A stretch of DNA of 64,000 nucleotides from an uncultured Flavobacteriales bacterium (GTDB lineage: Bacteria > Bacteroidota > Bacteroidia > Flavobacteriales > BACL11): the NCBI GenBank assembly GCA_950069165.1, contig CATMIT010000001.1, positions 18,167 through 82,166 of the forward strand, written 5' to 3'. A model generated the notes under the pieces. The model had not been told where the DNA came from. It ran no database searches and saw nothing but the letters and a program-made list of their open reading frames with translations. How positions within the stretch are numbered: the stretch's first letter is position 1; each line of letters starts with the position of its first letter. The position numbers and the translations under genes were made by a program. This document shows, piece by piece, positions 37,464 to 45,934 of this stretch.

Positions 37464-38540
37464 ATGAAATTATACCTATCCATTTTTATCGTTTTACTAC
37501 TAAGCAGTTGTGCAAATATGGTAGCGCCAACTGGTGGTGAAAAGGACATGGATGCCCCTGAGATTTTGAATATTATTGAATCTGTTGGAAAAGAAAGCAC
37601 TCAATTAGAAAAAGTTTATTTTTTATTTGATGAGTACATTGGACTTAATCAGTGGGAAGAACATTTTTATATTTCTCCGCCAATAAAAAAACGCATAGTA
37701 AAAAAGATAGCGGGCAAATCATTGGAGTTGCATATTGAAGATACTTTGATGAGGAATACTACTTATTTGCTGTCTTTGGATAATTGCATAAAAGATATAA
37801 ATGAGGGAAATGTTGTTGAAGATCTACAATTGCTCTTTTCTACCTCTGGAAATGTGGATTCCTTAAAATTAAGTGGGAAACTACAAGATGCCTATACTTT
37901 AGAAGTGGTTGAAAATGCTTGGGTGATGCTTTTTGAAGAAAGCAGAAATGACTCCATTATTTTTAAAGAGACGCCTAATTATATTGCAAAAACAGATAAA
38001 AACGGCAACTTCCATTTTCCGAATTTGAAAGCTACTGATTTCAAAATTGTCGCTTTGACTGATTTTGATTTTATCTATAATAAGGAAGAATTAATTGCAT
38101 TTTCTGACAAATTGATAAATGCTGAAAAAGATAGTTTTATTTCACTTATGGCTTTTGACCCCATTGTTGAAATAGATAGTATTATTGCCGACACTTTAAG
38201 CACTTTAACCGACAGCAGTAAAACAGATAGTCTGCTTGTGGAGATCATCACCTTTGGAAAATTGGAAATTATAACTGCCACTAATTCTCCTTGTGTTTTT
38301 CAACTATTACAAAACGAAAAAGTAATTATCGAATTTATTTTTGCAGCAAAACCTTATGATTTATTAGATATAACTCCTGGGAAATACCAATTAAAATATA
38401 TTGCAGATAGCAATCAAGATGGGATTTGGAATACTGGAGATTGGGGAAACAAAACACAGCCCGAAAAAGTAATTAATTACAAGGCTGAAATTACCATTCG
38501 TTCCAATTGGGATTTGGAATTAGAATGGGATTTAGAGTAA
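37464..38540 (+). CDS. Ig-like (Big_5) domain lipoprotein
   Basis: A 358-residue lipoprotein; the start at 37464 gives signal MKLYLSIFIVLLLSSC with lipidated C16. ANMVAPTGGEKDMDAPEIL is the typical lead of Bacteroidota lipoproteins with a bacterial Ig-like domain of the Big_5 type (VYFLFDEYIGL...FYISPPI). Homologues I know of are usually longer (over 500 residues), so this is a short member. Function unknown; probably outer-membrane or periplasmic. Its 3' end overlaps the convergent amidase gene by nine bases. Confidence 0.8.
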   Translation: MKLYLSIFIVLLLSSCANMVAPTGGEKDMDAPEILNIIESVGKESTQLEKVYFLFDEYIGLNQWEEHFYISPPIKKRIVKKIAGKSLELHIEDTLMRNTTYLLSLDNCIKDINEGNVVEDLQLLFSTSGNVDSLKLSGKLQDAYTLEVVENAWVMLFEESRNDSIIFKETPNYIAKTDKNGNFHFPNLKATDFKIVALTDFDFIYNKEELIAFSDKLINAEKDSFISLMAFDPIVEIDSIIADTLSTLTDSSKTDSLLVEIITFGKLEIITATNSPCVFQLLQNEKVIIEFIFAAKPYDLLDITPGKYQLKYIADSNQDGIWNTGDWGNKTQPEKVINYKAEITIRSNWDLELEWDLE

Positions 38541-39308
38541 TTTAAAATCATCTCTATCTTGCAAAAAGTTCATTTGTCTTCTTTTTAGCTTCAAATCATC
38601 TAAACTGATTTCAATTTGCAAAACCTCTTCTTTGTTTTCACTTGCAGAAAATAGCTCTTTTCCAAAAGCATCAAATACTTTTGTGTGTCCGTTAAAAGAA
38701 ACGCCATTTCCATCTTCCCCTACTCTGTTCACTCCAATGGTATAACACTGATTTTCTATTGCTCGCGCCTTTAAAAGCGTATCCCAAGCATCAATTCTTT
38801 TTACCGGCCAATTGGCTAAATAAATTAAAATATCATAATCTACATTATTACGCGAAAAAACCGGAAAGCGTAAATCGTAACAAATTAGCGGAAAAATTTT
38901 ACAACCTTCTTCATCTACAATTAATCTTCCTTCCCCTTTTGCGATAGTTTCTTCTTCTTTAATTAAAGAGAACAAATGATGTTTATCATAAGTTTTGATA
39001 ATTCCATTTTTTGAAATCCAAACTAGGCGATTATATACTTTTCCATTTCCCTTTATCATTAAACTGCCGGCAATAGCACAATTTTTATTCTTGGAAATTT
39101 CCTTCATCCAACTAACTGTTTTACCGTCCATAGTTTCTGCTAAATGAATAGACTTAGGACAAAAAGATGTGCTGAACATCTCAGGAAGTAAAATGATATC
39201 TGTTTCTGAAATATTAGAAATTAACTGCTTAAAATGAGCAAGGTTCTTATTTACATCTTCCCAAAAAAGATTGGATTGAATTAAAGTTATGTTCAAAATT
39301 TCTTTCAT
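38532..39308 (-). CDS. Nitrilase-superfamily omega-amidase (YafV-like)
   Basis: A 258-residue carbon-nitrogen hydrolase, start chosen at Met 39308 (MKEILNITLIQSNLFWED). The catalytic triad is visible: Glu in ILLPEMFSTSF, Lys in TYDKHHLFS, and Cys in LICYDLRFPVFS. This subfamily hydrolyses alpha-keto-omega-amides (2-oxoglutaramate or 2-oxosuccinamate) arising from transamination or methionine salvage. No signal peptide. The -7-like TACTTTTG at 39314-39321 sits only five bases before the ATG, suggesting a leaderless or very short-leader mRNA. Confidence 0.9.
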   Translation of the reverse strand: MKEILNITLIQSNLFWEDVNKNLAHFKQLISNISETDIILLPEMFSTSFCPKSIHLAETMDGKTVSWMKEISKNKNCAIAGSLMIKGNGKVYNRLVWISKNGIIKTYDKHHLFSLIKEEETIAKGEGRLIVDEEGCKIFPLICYDLRFPVFSRNNVDYDILIYLANWPVKRIDAWDTLLKARAIENQCYTIGVNRVGEDGNGVSFNGHTKVFDAFGKELFSASENKEEVLQIEISLDDLKLKRRQMNFLQDRDDFKLL

Positions 39309-39313
39309 TGAAA

Positions 39314-39321
39314 CAAAAGTA
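39314..39321 (-). promoter_or_regulatory. -7 promoter element (TACTTTTG) almost touching the amidase start
   Basis: TACTTTTG on the minus strand is followed by TTTCA and then ATG. With transcription starting a few bases after the element, the mRNA would have essentially no leader. Confidence 0.45.
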
Positions 39322-39328
39322 GACAAAA

Positions 39329-39359
39329 GTGAGCCTTACGGTCCTAAGTTCGAACTTTT
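39329..39359. repeat. Left copy of a 31-bp direct repeat flanking the metalloprotease gene
   Basis: It matches 40185-40215 at 27 of 31 positions in the same orientation, sharing GCCTTACGGT and TTCGAACTTTT. It lies outside the promoter of the enclosed gene, between it and the divergent amidase gene. Confidence 0.75.
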
Positions 39360-39375
39360 TTAGAAAATTAATAAG

Positions 39376-39383
39376 TAAGTTTG
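39376..39383 (+). promoter_or_regulatory. -7 promoter element (TAAGTTTG) four bases before the lipoprotein start
   Basis: TAAGTTTG fits TAnnTTTG and is followed by CTTT then the ATG at 39388, again implying a leaderless transcript. Confidence 0.4.
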
Positions 39384-39387
39384 CTTT

Positions 39388-40149
39388 ATGAAACAACTAT
39401 TACTACTATTAGTATTTATCTCTTTGATATTATCTTGTGGAGAAAAAAATGAGAAGGAAAATATAAAAATATTTGTGTCAGATTCTACTGAAGAATCCGA
39501 TAAAAGTAGTATTTCTTTAGAATTTGTACTATATGATAGTGTTACTACCAGCCAAGTTTTAATCATTAGAGATAAATTGGAACATAATGCTGACAGAATA
39601 TTGGACTTTTTTAAAATTAAACCTGTAGATACATTTAAGATACATGTTTGGGGTAATTACGAGAACTATTTAATAGCTCAAGAATTATATGCAGGCCAAC
39701 GATATGAAGGTTCCACAGGTTATGTTATTAGCTCTAATGAATTAGCCATGTTTTTAACTGATGATATTGAAGAAACAGCTGAACATGAATTTGTTCATGC
39801 AGTGTCATTGCGTGTAGATGCTTCTAATCCCAGATGGTTATGGGAATCTGTTGCAACTTATGTTGCCAATGAATTTATTGATCCTAACGAAATCAATTAT
39901 CTTAAAAATTCGAATTATCCGACCATTGCTGAGTTAAATGGAGATTTTAATCATGGTAATTTTAAAATATATGATGTAGGCTATTTACTTTCTGAATTTA
40001 TTATTCATAAATGGGGTAAAGAAAAATACTTGGAGTTAATAAAGAGCTCTGGTGATTTACGAAAAGTATTCAATATTACTGATACTGATTTTGAAACTGA
40101 ATGGACTAACTTTGTTAATGCTAAATATTTTAAGCACATACCTTCTTAA
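39388..40149 (+). CDS. Lipoprotein with gluzincin-type metalloprotease motif (peptidase MA-like)
   Basis: A 253-residue lipoprotein (lipobox LILSC, C17). The zinc motif HExxH is H133-E-F-V-H137 and a candidate third ligand is E153 in RWLWESVATYVA, the layout of the peptidase_MA_2-like families. The rest (FKIHVWGNYENYLIAQEL, YDVGYLLSEFIIHKWG) also fits that group. The substrate is unknown; it would act at the cell envelope. The whole unit of promoter, gene and terminator is bounded by two imperfect 31-bp direct repeats, unlike any other gene in the window, so it may be an acquired cassette. Confidence 0.8.
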   Translation: MKQLLLLLVFISLILSCGEKNEKENIKIFVSDSTEESDKSSISLEFVLYDSVTTSQVLIIRDKLEHNADRILDFFKIKPVDTFKIHVWGNYENYLIAQELYAGQRYEGSTGYVISSNELAMFLTDDIEETAEHEFVHAVSLRVDASNPRWLWESVATYVANEFIDPNEINYLKNSNYPTIAELNGDFNHGNFKIYDVGYLLSEFIIHKWGKEKYLELIKSSGDLRKVFNITDTDFETEWTNFVNAKYFKHIPS

Positions 40150-40153
40150 ATAC

Positions 40154-40183
40154 AAACCCACTCATTTGATTGGGTTTATTTTT
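40154..40183. terminator. Terminator between the metalloprotease lipoprotein and sdhB
   Basis: AAACCCA (40154-40160) pairs with TGGGTTT (40171-40177) around a ten-base loop, followed by ATTTTT on the plus strand. It can serve both convergent genes, although the T-tract favours the plus strand. Confidence 0.65.
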
Positions 40184-40184
40184 G

Positions 40185-40215
40185 GTGGGCCTTACGGTGC
40201 CAATTTCGAACTTTT
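40185..40215. repeat. Right copy of the 31-bp direct repeat
   Basis: Same orientation as 39329-39359, four mismatches in 31, with 825 bases between the copies. It lies between the terminator of the lipoprotein gene and the sdhB stop codon. Confidence 0.75.
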
Positions 40216-40224
40216 ATAATTATT

Positions 40225-40971
40225 CTATTTCTTGAAAATCTTTCTAAATAAAATCATAAATGGATCATAGTATCTGTCCACTACTCTTTCTTTAAGTGGG
40301 ATAATACCATCATCTGTTATTTGAATATCTTCAGGACACACTTCCGTGCAACATCTTGTAATATTACACATCCCCGATCCATGATCTTCCTTAATTGCAG
40401 GTATTCTATCGGCATCATCCATAGGGTGCATTTCTAAACTAGCAAGTCGAATCATAAATCTTGGCCCAACAAATTTTTCCTTTGCTTCTTGATCTCTTAT
40501 CACATGGCAAACATTCTGACACAAATAACATTCAATACATTTTCTGAAATGCTGTGTTCTTTCTACATCTACTTGTTGCATTACCAATCCCTTTTCTGTA
40601 TTGTTTTTATTTTGAGCTGGGGAAAATGGCTTGATTTTAAGGTTTTGTTTGTAATTCCAACTTACATCTGTTACTGTATCTTTAATAATTGGGAAGGCTT
40701 TTAAAGGTGTGATAGTAATAGTTTCATCATCTCCGTATTCATTCATTCTTGTCATGCAGGCTAGTTTGGGTCTACCATTAATTTCCACACTGCATGATCC
40801 GCACTTCCCTGCTTTACAATTCCATCTGCAAGCCAAATCATTGGCATCATCTGCTTGAATTCGGTGCATTACATCTAGCACCACCATCCCTTCAGTTACA
40901 TCACAATTGTAATCAACCAACTCCCCTTTTGTATTGTCTCCTCTGTATATTTTGAATTTACGATTCCCCAT
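40225..40971 (-). CDS. sdhB: Succinate dehydrogenase iron-sulfur subunit, mycobacterial Sdh1-like
   Basis: A 248-residue SdhB carrying three Fe-S clusters. The [2Fe-2S] ligands are in WNCKAGKCGSCS and LACM; the ferredoxin domain has CIECYLCQNVCH and CCTEVCPEDI. The sequence closely follows mycobacterial Sdh1 SdhB in length and in stretches such as FRKCIECYLCQNVCHV, EMHPMD and IPLKERVVDRYYDP, as I recall that protein. It passes electrons from the SdhA flavin to the membrane subunit. It is the last gene of the sdhC-sdhA-sdhB operon, eight bases after sdhA. Confidence 0.93.
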   Translation of the reverse strand: MGNRKFKIYRGDNTKGELVDYNCDVTEGMVVLDVMHRIQADDANDLACRWNCKAGKCGSCSVEINGRPKLACMTRMNEYGDDETITITPLKAFPIIKDTVTDVSWNYKQNLKIKPFSPAQNKNNTEKGLVMQQVDVERTQHFRKCIECYLCQNVCHVIRDQEAKEKFVGPRFMIRLASLEMHPMDDADRIPAIKEDHGSGMCNITRCCTEVCPEDIQITDDGIIPLKERVVDRYYDPFMILFRKIFKK

Positions 40972-40979
40972 AATTATAT

Positions 40980-42830
40980 TTATGGTTTTCTTTCTGCTGC
41001 AACTTCCGCTTCCAAATCTTCCAATTTTGCATTAGCTATTCTAAAAAGTTCCGCATTGGGTTCTTTTCGTTTCTCTTTAATCACTTGCATATTTCCGTCT
41101 TCCCCTTTTTTGGTAATGATATTATATTGATACCACTCCTCACTTTCTGTGGTGAAATCATCCCTAGTATGAGCCCCTCTACTTTCTTCTCTCATATGTG
41201 CTGCCCTAGCCACCGCCTCAGCAGTAATTAATAAATTTCGCATAGCAAGTGCTTCATGCCATCCAGGATTAAACTGAGAAGAGCCATTCGCCTTTACATT
41301 TTTATTTTTTTCTTTTAAGTTTTCAATGTTTTGAATTCCTTTTTGTAATTCTGTATCCGTTCGGATAATGCCTACATTGTTTTGCATATTTTTTTGCAAG
41401 TCCTCATGTAAAAGATATGGGTTTTCCCCTTCTTCTCTATTGAGGATACTTGTTGCGTTTCTGATAATTTTTTTGGCATCCTCTTTATTAAATTTTGGAA
41501 CAGCCCCTAATTGTTTGGCGTAATTTGAAGCTCCCGTTCCGGCTAAATTTCCAAATACCAATAAGTCAGATAAGGAATTTCCTCCCAATCGGTTAGCGCC
41601 ATGCATTCCTGCGGCACATTCCCCACAAGCAAAAAGCCCCTCAACAGTAGACATAGTGGTGTCCGCCTCTACCCGTATTCCACCCATAAAATAATGACAT
41701 GTTGGGCCAACTTCCATTGGTTCTTTAGTAATATCTAATTCCGCCAATACTTTAAACTGATGATACATGGAAGGCAGTTTCTTTTTAATATCCTCAGCAC
41801 TTCTTCTTGTTGCTATATCTAAATAAGCCCCCCCATGCTTAGATCCTCTGCCAGCTTTTACCTCCGCATTAATCGCTCTTGCAACCACATCTCTTGTAAG
41901 TAACTCTGGAGGTCTTCTTGCGTCTTTATCTCCAGCTAACCATCTAGCAGCTTCTTCTTCTGTATCAGCAGTTTCGTTTTTGAATTTTTCTGGAATATAG
42001 TCAAACATAAATCGTTTGCCTTCACTATTTTTCAAAATTCCACCCTCTCCTCTCACTCCTTCTGTCACTAATATTCCTCTTACAGATGGAGGCCATACCA
42101 TTCCTGTTGGGTGAAATTGATTGAATTCCAAATCCATTAATTCAGCCCCAGCTTCATAAGCCATAGCATATCCATCTCCTGTATATTCCCAACTATTGGA
42201 AGTAATTTCCCAAGCCTTTCCCCCGCCACCTGTAGCAAGAATTAAAGATTTTGTTTTGAAAATGATAAATTCCCCGGTATCTCTATACATGCACACAACA
42301 CCAGCAATTTTTCCACTTTCATCTTTCAAAATATCCAAAGCGGTACATTCCATATGAATGTCAATTCCTTTATGTATCCCATAATCTTGAAGGGTTCTTA
42401 TCATTTCCAGTCCCGTTCTGTCTCCAACATGAGCAAGTCTTGGATATCTATGTCCTCCAAAATTTCTTTGGTTGATAAGCCCTTCTTTTGTTCTATCAAA
42501 AACAGCTCCCCATTGTTCTAATTCTCTTACTCTATCAGCAGCATGCCTAGCATGTAATTCAGCCATACGCCAAACATTCAGCATTTTCCCTCCACGCATA
42601 GTATCTCGAAAATGAATTTTCCAATGGTCACGATTATCCACATTCCCAAGTGCAGCAGCCATGCCTCCTTCCGCCATTACTGTATGGGCTTTCCCCAATA
42701 AGGATTTGCAAATTAATCCTACTTTTTCGGATTCTTTAGCGGCAGCAATAGCCGAACACAAACCGGCTCCTCCTGCTCCAATCACCAGCACATCAAATTC
42801 TATCTGTCTTATTTCTGAAATATCTAACAT
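40980..42830 (-). CDS. sdhA: Succinate dehydrogenase flavoprotein subunit
   Basis: A 616-residue SdhA, oxidising succinate with covalently bound FAD. The dinucleotide site is VLVIGAGGAGLCSAIAAA. The FAD-linking His is probably the one in the SLLGKAHTVMAEGGMAAA region. The active site includes QFHPTGMVWP, and the substrate and flavin contacts HGANRLGGNSLSDLLVFG. The C-terminal part (ESRGAHTRDDF) is standard. The soluble subunits face the cytoplasm. It lies nine bases after sdhC and eight before sdhB. Confidence 0.94.
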   Translation of the reverse strand: MLDISEIRQIEFDVLVIGAGGAGLCSAIAAAKESEKVGLICKSLLGKAHTVMAEGGMAAALGNVDNRDHWKIHFRDTMRGGKMLNVWRMAELHARHAADRVRELEQWGAVFDRTKEGLINQRNFGGHRYPRLAHVGDRTGLEMIRTLQDYGIHKGIDIHMECTALDILKDESGKIAGVVCMYRDTGEFIIFKTKSLILATGGGGKAWEITSNSWEYTGDGYAMAYEAGAELMDLEFNQFHPTGMVWPPSVRGILVTEGVRGEGGILKNSEGKRFMFDYIPEKFKNETADTEEEAARWLAGDKDARRPPELLTRDVVARAINAEVKAGRGSKHGGAYLDIATRRSAEDIKKKLPSMYHQFKVLAELDITKEPMEVGPTCHYFMGGIRVEADTTMSTVEGLFACGECAAGMHGANRLGGNSLSDLLVFGNLAGTGASNYAKQLGAVPKFNKEDAKKIIRNATSILNREEGENPYLLHEDLQKNMQNNVGIIRTDTELQKGIQNIENLKEKNKNVKANGSSQFNPGWHEALAMRNLLITAEAVARAAHMREESRGAHTRDDFTTESEEWYQYNIITKKGEDGNMQVIKEKRKEPNAELFRIANAKLEDLEAEVAAERKP

Positions 42831-42839
42831 AATTATATT

Positions 42840-43685
42840 TTAAATTCCCCAACTATTCAAATCCGTGATGACTCCCATTGAAACCAATCTGACATAAATA
42901 TCAGAAAGACCAACCCAAACCAAAGAAAACCATGCAAATATATGATGTCTTCTATTCAGGAAAGTCACAATCTTCCATCTACTATGTGCCGATTCTGCGG
43001 CATGCGTACAAGAAAAACAATCCATTCTCCCTCCAATTAAATGCCTTAACGAATGGCAGCCAAATGTATAGGCCCCTAATAAAATAGGATTTATAAGTAA
43101 AATGATACTCCCTACGCCAATACCAAATTTCCCATCTCTAAAAAACGCCATCACTGCATCATAAGAAAGTAGAAAAATGAAAATAATCGCAAAATACATA
43201 GCATATCGGTGGATATTTTGGAACAATAAAATTCCTGTTTCTCCTTTATAATCTTTTTGTGGAATACCACCTACCGCACAAGCCGGTGGCGTAAAAGCAA
43301 ATGCTCTGTAATATGCTTTTCGGTAATAATAACAGGTAAAACGGAACGAAAGTGGAAATACCAAAATAAGCCAAGCTGGGGAAAATCCAGGAAGCCAATC
43401 TAACCATTTTGGCCAAGCGCCCATTAGTGCATGGCTAACAGGAGGTATGCCTTCCATTCCTTCTTTTATAAAAATAGGGGGGGAATAAAATGGAGAAAGA
43501 TATCCACCGAAACCTTCAGCATTTATAGCTCCACTCCACCAAAAATATTCGCCTTGCCATGCGGCCCAAGTGGAATAAATAATAAAACTAAGCAGTCCGA
43601 ATAAAACTAACATTGGTGAAATCCACCAGTTGTCCTCTCTCAAATTACTAAGCAGTGCTCGCTCTCTTCCAATAGGGTTTGACAT
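42840..43685 (-). CDS. sdhC: Succinate dehydrogenase membrane subunit, Sdh1 type with Cys/His Rieske-like motif
   Basis: A 281-residue membrane anchor, longer than the ~220-residue dihaem cytochrome b usual in Bacteroidota. It has about five hydrophobic helices (roughly 23-40, 102-119, 160-179, 188-207, 248-268). The loop at 210-226 reads GCHSLRHLIGGRMDCFSC, giving C210, H211, H215, C223 and C226. Mycobacterial Sdh1 SdhC is known to hold a membrane-embedded Rieske-type [2Fe-2S] cluster instead of relying on haem alone, and this motif is a candidate site. FTPPACAVGG and ETGILLFQNIHRYA also fit that family. Quinone reduction would occur here. First gene of the operon. Confidence 0.82.
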   Translation of the reverse strand: MSNPIGRERALLSNLREDNWWISPMLVLFGLLSFIIYSTWAAWQGEYFWWSGAINAEGFGGYLSPFYSPPIFIKEGMEGIPPVSHALMGAWPKWLDWLPGFSPAWLILVFPLSFRFTCYYYRKAYYRAFAFTPPACAVGGIPQKDYKGETGILLFQNIHRYAMYFAIIFIFLLSYDAVMAFFRDGKFGIGVGSIILLINPILLGAYTFGCHSLRHLIGGRMDCFSCTHAAESAHSRWKIVTFLNRRHHIFAWFSLVWVGLSDIYVRLVSMGVITDLNSWGI

Positions 43686-43702
43686 AGATTAAAAATTTCG
43701 AG

Positions 43703-43710
43703 CAAATGTA
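43703..43710 (-). promoter_or_regulatory. -7 promoter element (TACATTTG) for the sdh operon
   Basis: TACATTTG on the minus strand, 17 bases upstream of the sdhC ATG, fits TAnnTTTG. Confidence 0.5.
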
Positions 43711-43785
43711 ATGGGTTTATATGTAATTTTCAATTTTTTCTGGAAATAAAATATCTATATTCTCAATCGAACATCAACTTATTTT

Positions 43786-43793
43786 TATCTTTG
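43786..43793 (+). promoter_or_regulatory. -7 promoter element (TATCTTTG) for aminopeptidase P
   Basis: TATCTTTG matches TAnnTTTG and lies 20 bases before the ATG at 43814. Confidence 0.5.
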
Positions 43794-43813
43794 AAAAATA
43801 ATTTTGAACCGAA

Positions 43814-45103
43814 ATGAAATACGAGCAAATAGACAAGCAATTATTTATTGAAAACAGAAAGAAATTAGCCCTTTTGCTAGATAAGGGTTCGCTTGCTATT
43901 TTTAATGCCAATGACGTAATGCCAACCAATGCAGATGGCACAATGGCCTTTCGGCAAAATAATGATTTGTTTTGGCTAAGTGGTGTGGACCAGGAAGAAA
44001 GCCTTTTGTTACTCTACCCAGAAAACCCAAACGAAAAGGAAAGAGAAATTTTGTTTTTGAAAGAAACTAGTGAATTGATTGCAATTTGGGAAGGAGCAAA
44101 ACTCAATAAAGAAGACGCTTTTACAACTTCCGGTATAAAAACAATTTATTGGTTAGATGAATTGGAAAGCAAACTAAAAAAATTAATTAAACAAGTGGAT
44201 ACTATTTATTTGAACAAAAATATTCACAGCCGTGCCACAACTGAGGTAGAATCAAGAGATGATAGATTTAGGAAAATGATTGCTGAAAAATTCGCAAGCA
44301 AACAGATAAAAGAAGTGGCACCAATCATGCACGACTTACGCTCTGTAAAATCAAGTATTGAACTCTCTTTAATGCAAAGAGCTTGTGATATTACCGAAAA
44401 GGGATTTAGAAGAGTTTTGCCATTTATACGACCTGGAGTGATGGAATATGAAATTGAAGCCGAATTGATGCATGAATTTTTAAGAAACAGATCCAATGGA
44501 TTTGCTTATCAGCCTATTATTGCTTCAGGAGTTAGTTCATGCGTTTTGCATTATATTGAAAACAATAAGCCATGCAAAAATGGGGATATTCTGCTGATGG
44601 ATTTTGGTGCAGAATATGCCAATTATGCATCAGATTTGACTAGAAGTGTTCCTGCAAATGGAAGATTTTCTGTTAGACAAAAAGCTGTTTATACTGCTGT
44701 TTTTCGGGTAATGAAACAGGCAACAAATATGTTGCGTCCTGGAACAATTATGGCTGACTACCACAAAGAAGTGGGGAAAATAATGGAAAGTGAACTTATT
44801 CAATTAGGATTATTGGACAAACATGATGTACAAAAACAAGATACTGAAAATCCGCTTTATAAAAAATATTTTATGCACGGTACTTCTCACTATTTAGGAT
44901 TAGATGTACATGATGTGGGTAGTATTGAGACTCCCATGCAAGAAGGAATGGTATTTACTTGCGAACCTGGAATTTATATTTTAGAAGAAGCTTTGGGTAT
45001 TCGCTTGGAAAATGATATTCTAATTACAAAAGATAACCCTTTTGATTTGATGGGGAACATACCTATTGAATTGGAGGAAATAGAGGATTTAATGAATGCC
45101 TAA
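43814..45103 (+). CDS. pepP: Xaa-Pro aminopeptidase (aminopeptidase P)
   Basis: A 429-residue M24B metallopeptidase that removes N-terminal residues preceding proline. An N-terminal creatinase-like domain (MPTNADGTMAFRQNNDLFWLSG) is followed by the pita-bread catalytic domain. The metal ligands are in LMDFGAEYANYASDLTRS (two Asp), HGTSHYLGLDVHDVG (His), FTCEPGIYI (Glu) and IRLENDILIT (Glu). No signal peptide, so cytoplasmic peptide turnover is likely. Confidence 0.95.
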   Translation: MKYEQIDKQLFIENRKKLALLLDKGSLAIFNANDVMPTNADGTMAFRQNNDLFWLSGVDQEESLLLLYPENPNEKEREILFLKETSELIAIWEGAKLNKEDAFTTSGIKTIYWLDELESKLKKLIKQVDTIYLNKNIHSRATTEVESRDDRFRKMIAEKFASKQIKEVAPIMHDLRSVKSSIELSLMQRACDITEKGFRRVLPFIRPGVMEYEIEAELMHEFLRNRSNGFAYQPIIASGVSSCVLHYIENNKPCKNGDILLMDFGAEYANYASDLTRSVPANGRFSVRQKAVYTAVFRVMKQATNMLRPGTIMADYHKEVGKIMESELIQLGLLDKHDVQKQDTENPLYKKYFMHGTSHYLGLDVHDVGSIETPMQEGMVFTCEPGIYILEEALGIRLENDILITKDNPFDLMGNIPIELEEIEDLMNA

Positions 45104-45139
45104 TTCTTATGTGTTTAACGCTCTTTTTTTTAGCTCTTT

Positions 45140-45847
45140 CTATCGCTTAATAATTAATTTTTGAACCTTTTCTCCTTCATTTTTTGTTTGGATTTTCACA
45201 AGATAAAGCCCCTGAGGAAGATTAGGTATTGCGATTGACGACTCTGAAAGAATAAAAGATCTCACCTTTTTCCCTAAAATATTAAATATTTTCACAGATG
45301 TTATTAGTTCAGGAGAGTAGAAGTAAAGTTTATCATTAGCAGGTTGTGGGTAGAAGTATTGTGCTTTGCCAGTTTTTTCAGAAATAAATGTAACAGAAGA
45401 ATTGGAAAGCACATGTAAATTACTATATGCATATTGATTAGTTTGGCTAATAGATGGTGGAACAGCTGCTTTTGGCCATATAACTACAATATTATCTCCT
45501 ATCAGGTAATTTTGGGTAGTAACTACTTCAAACAAAAAACCTGGGACAAACTGAATACTATCATTAGGAAAAATGAAATTTGGCCCTTGTCCGCCAATAG
45601 TTCTACTGTTTACCAATCCTAAATTAGCATCATACCTTGCTGCTTTTAACAGAATATTTTCAGCTAAAACATCTTCTCCATTATTTACTACCCAACAAGA
45701 AAAAGGGATGGTGTCCCCCATTGTTACGGTATCAGGAATACTTATCCCGTCATACCCAAATAATATGTTTATGGAGCTGTTTTGAGAGCTTGCATTAACC
45801 GCAATAAGACAAGTAACAAACGATAATATGAGGGCTTTTGTTTTCAC
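45140..45847 (-). CDS. Secreted protein with type A T9SS domain (paralogue of 50479-51171)
   Basis: A 235-residue exported protein, GTG start at 45847, signal peptide ending VNASSQ. A ~125-residue domain of unknown family contains DTVTMGDTIPFSCWVVNNGEDVL and NYLIGDNIVVIWP. The last ~75 residues are a type A T9SS sorting domain (YFYPQPANDKLYF...QKLIIKR). The middle domain is clearly related to that of the protein at 50479-51171; both may be conserved-domain-like beta sandwiches (CARDB-like in the phrase WVVNNGED). Function unknown. Confidence 0.75.
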   Translation of the reverse strand: MKTKALILSFVTCLIAVNASSQNSSINILFGYDGISIPDTVTMGDTIPFSCWVVNNGEDVLAENILLKAARYDANLGLVNSRTIGGQGPNFIFPNDSIQFVPGFLFEVVTTQNYLIGDNIVVIWPKAAVPPSISQTNQYAYSNLHVLSNSSVTFISEKTGKAQYFYPQPANDKLYFYSPELITSVKIFNILGKKVRSFILSESSIAIPNLPQGLYLVKIQTKNEGEKVQKLIIKR

Positions 45848-45934
45848 AGTACAATTTTACGAACAAAATACTCTAAAAAATAGCTTTTAGTAAAATATTT
45901 TATAACTATCTTAGCCGTCCAAATTGTGATTTAG

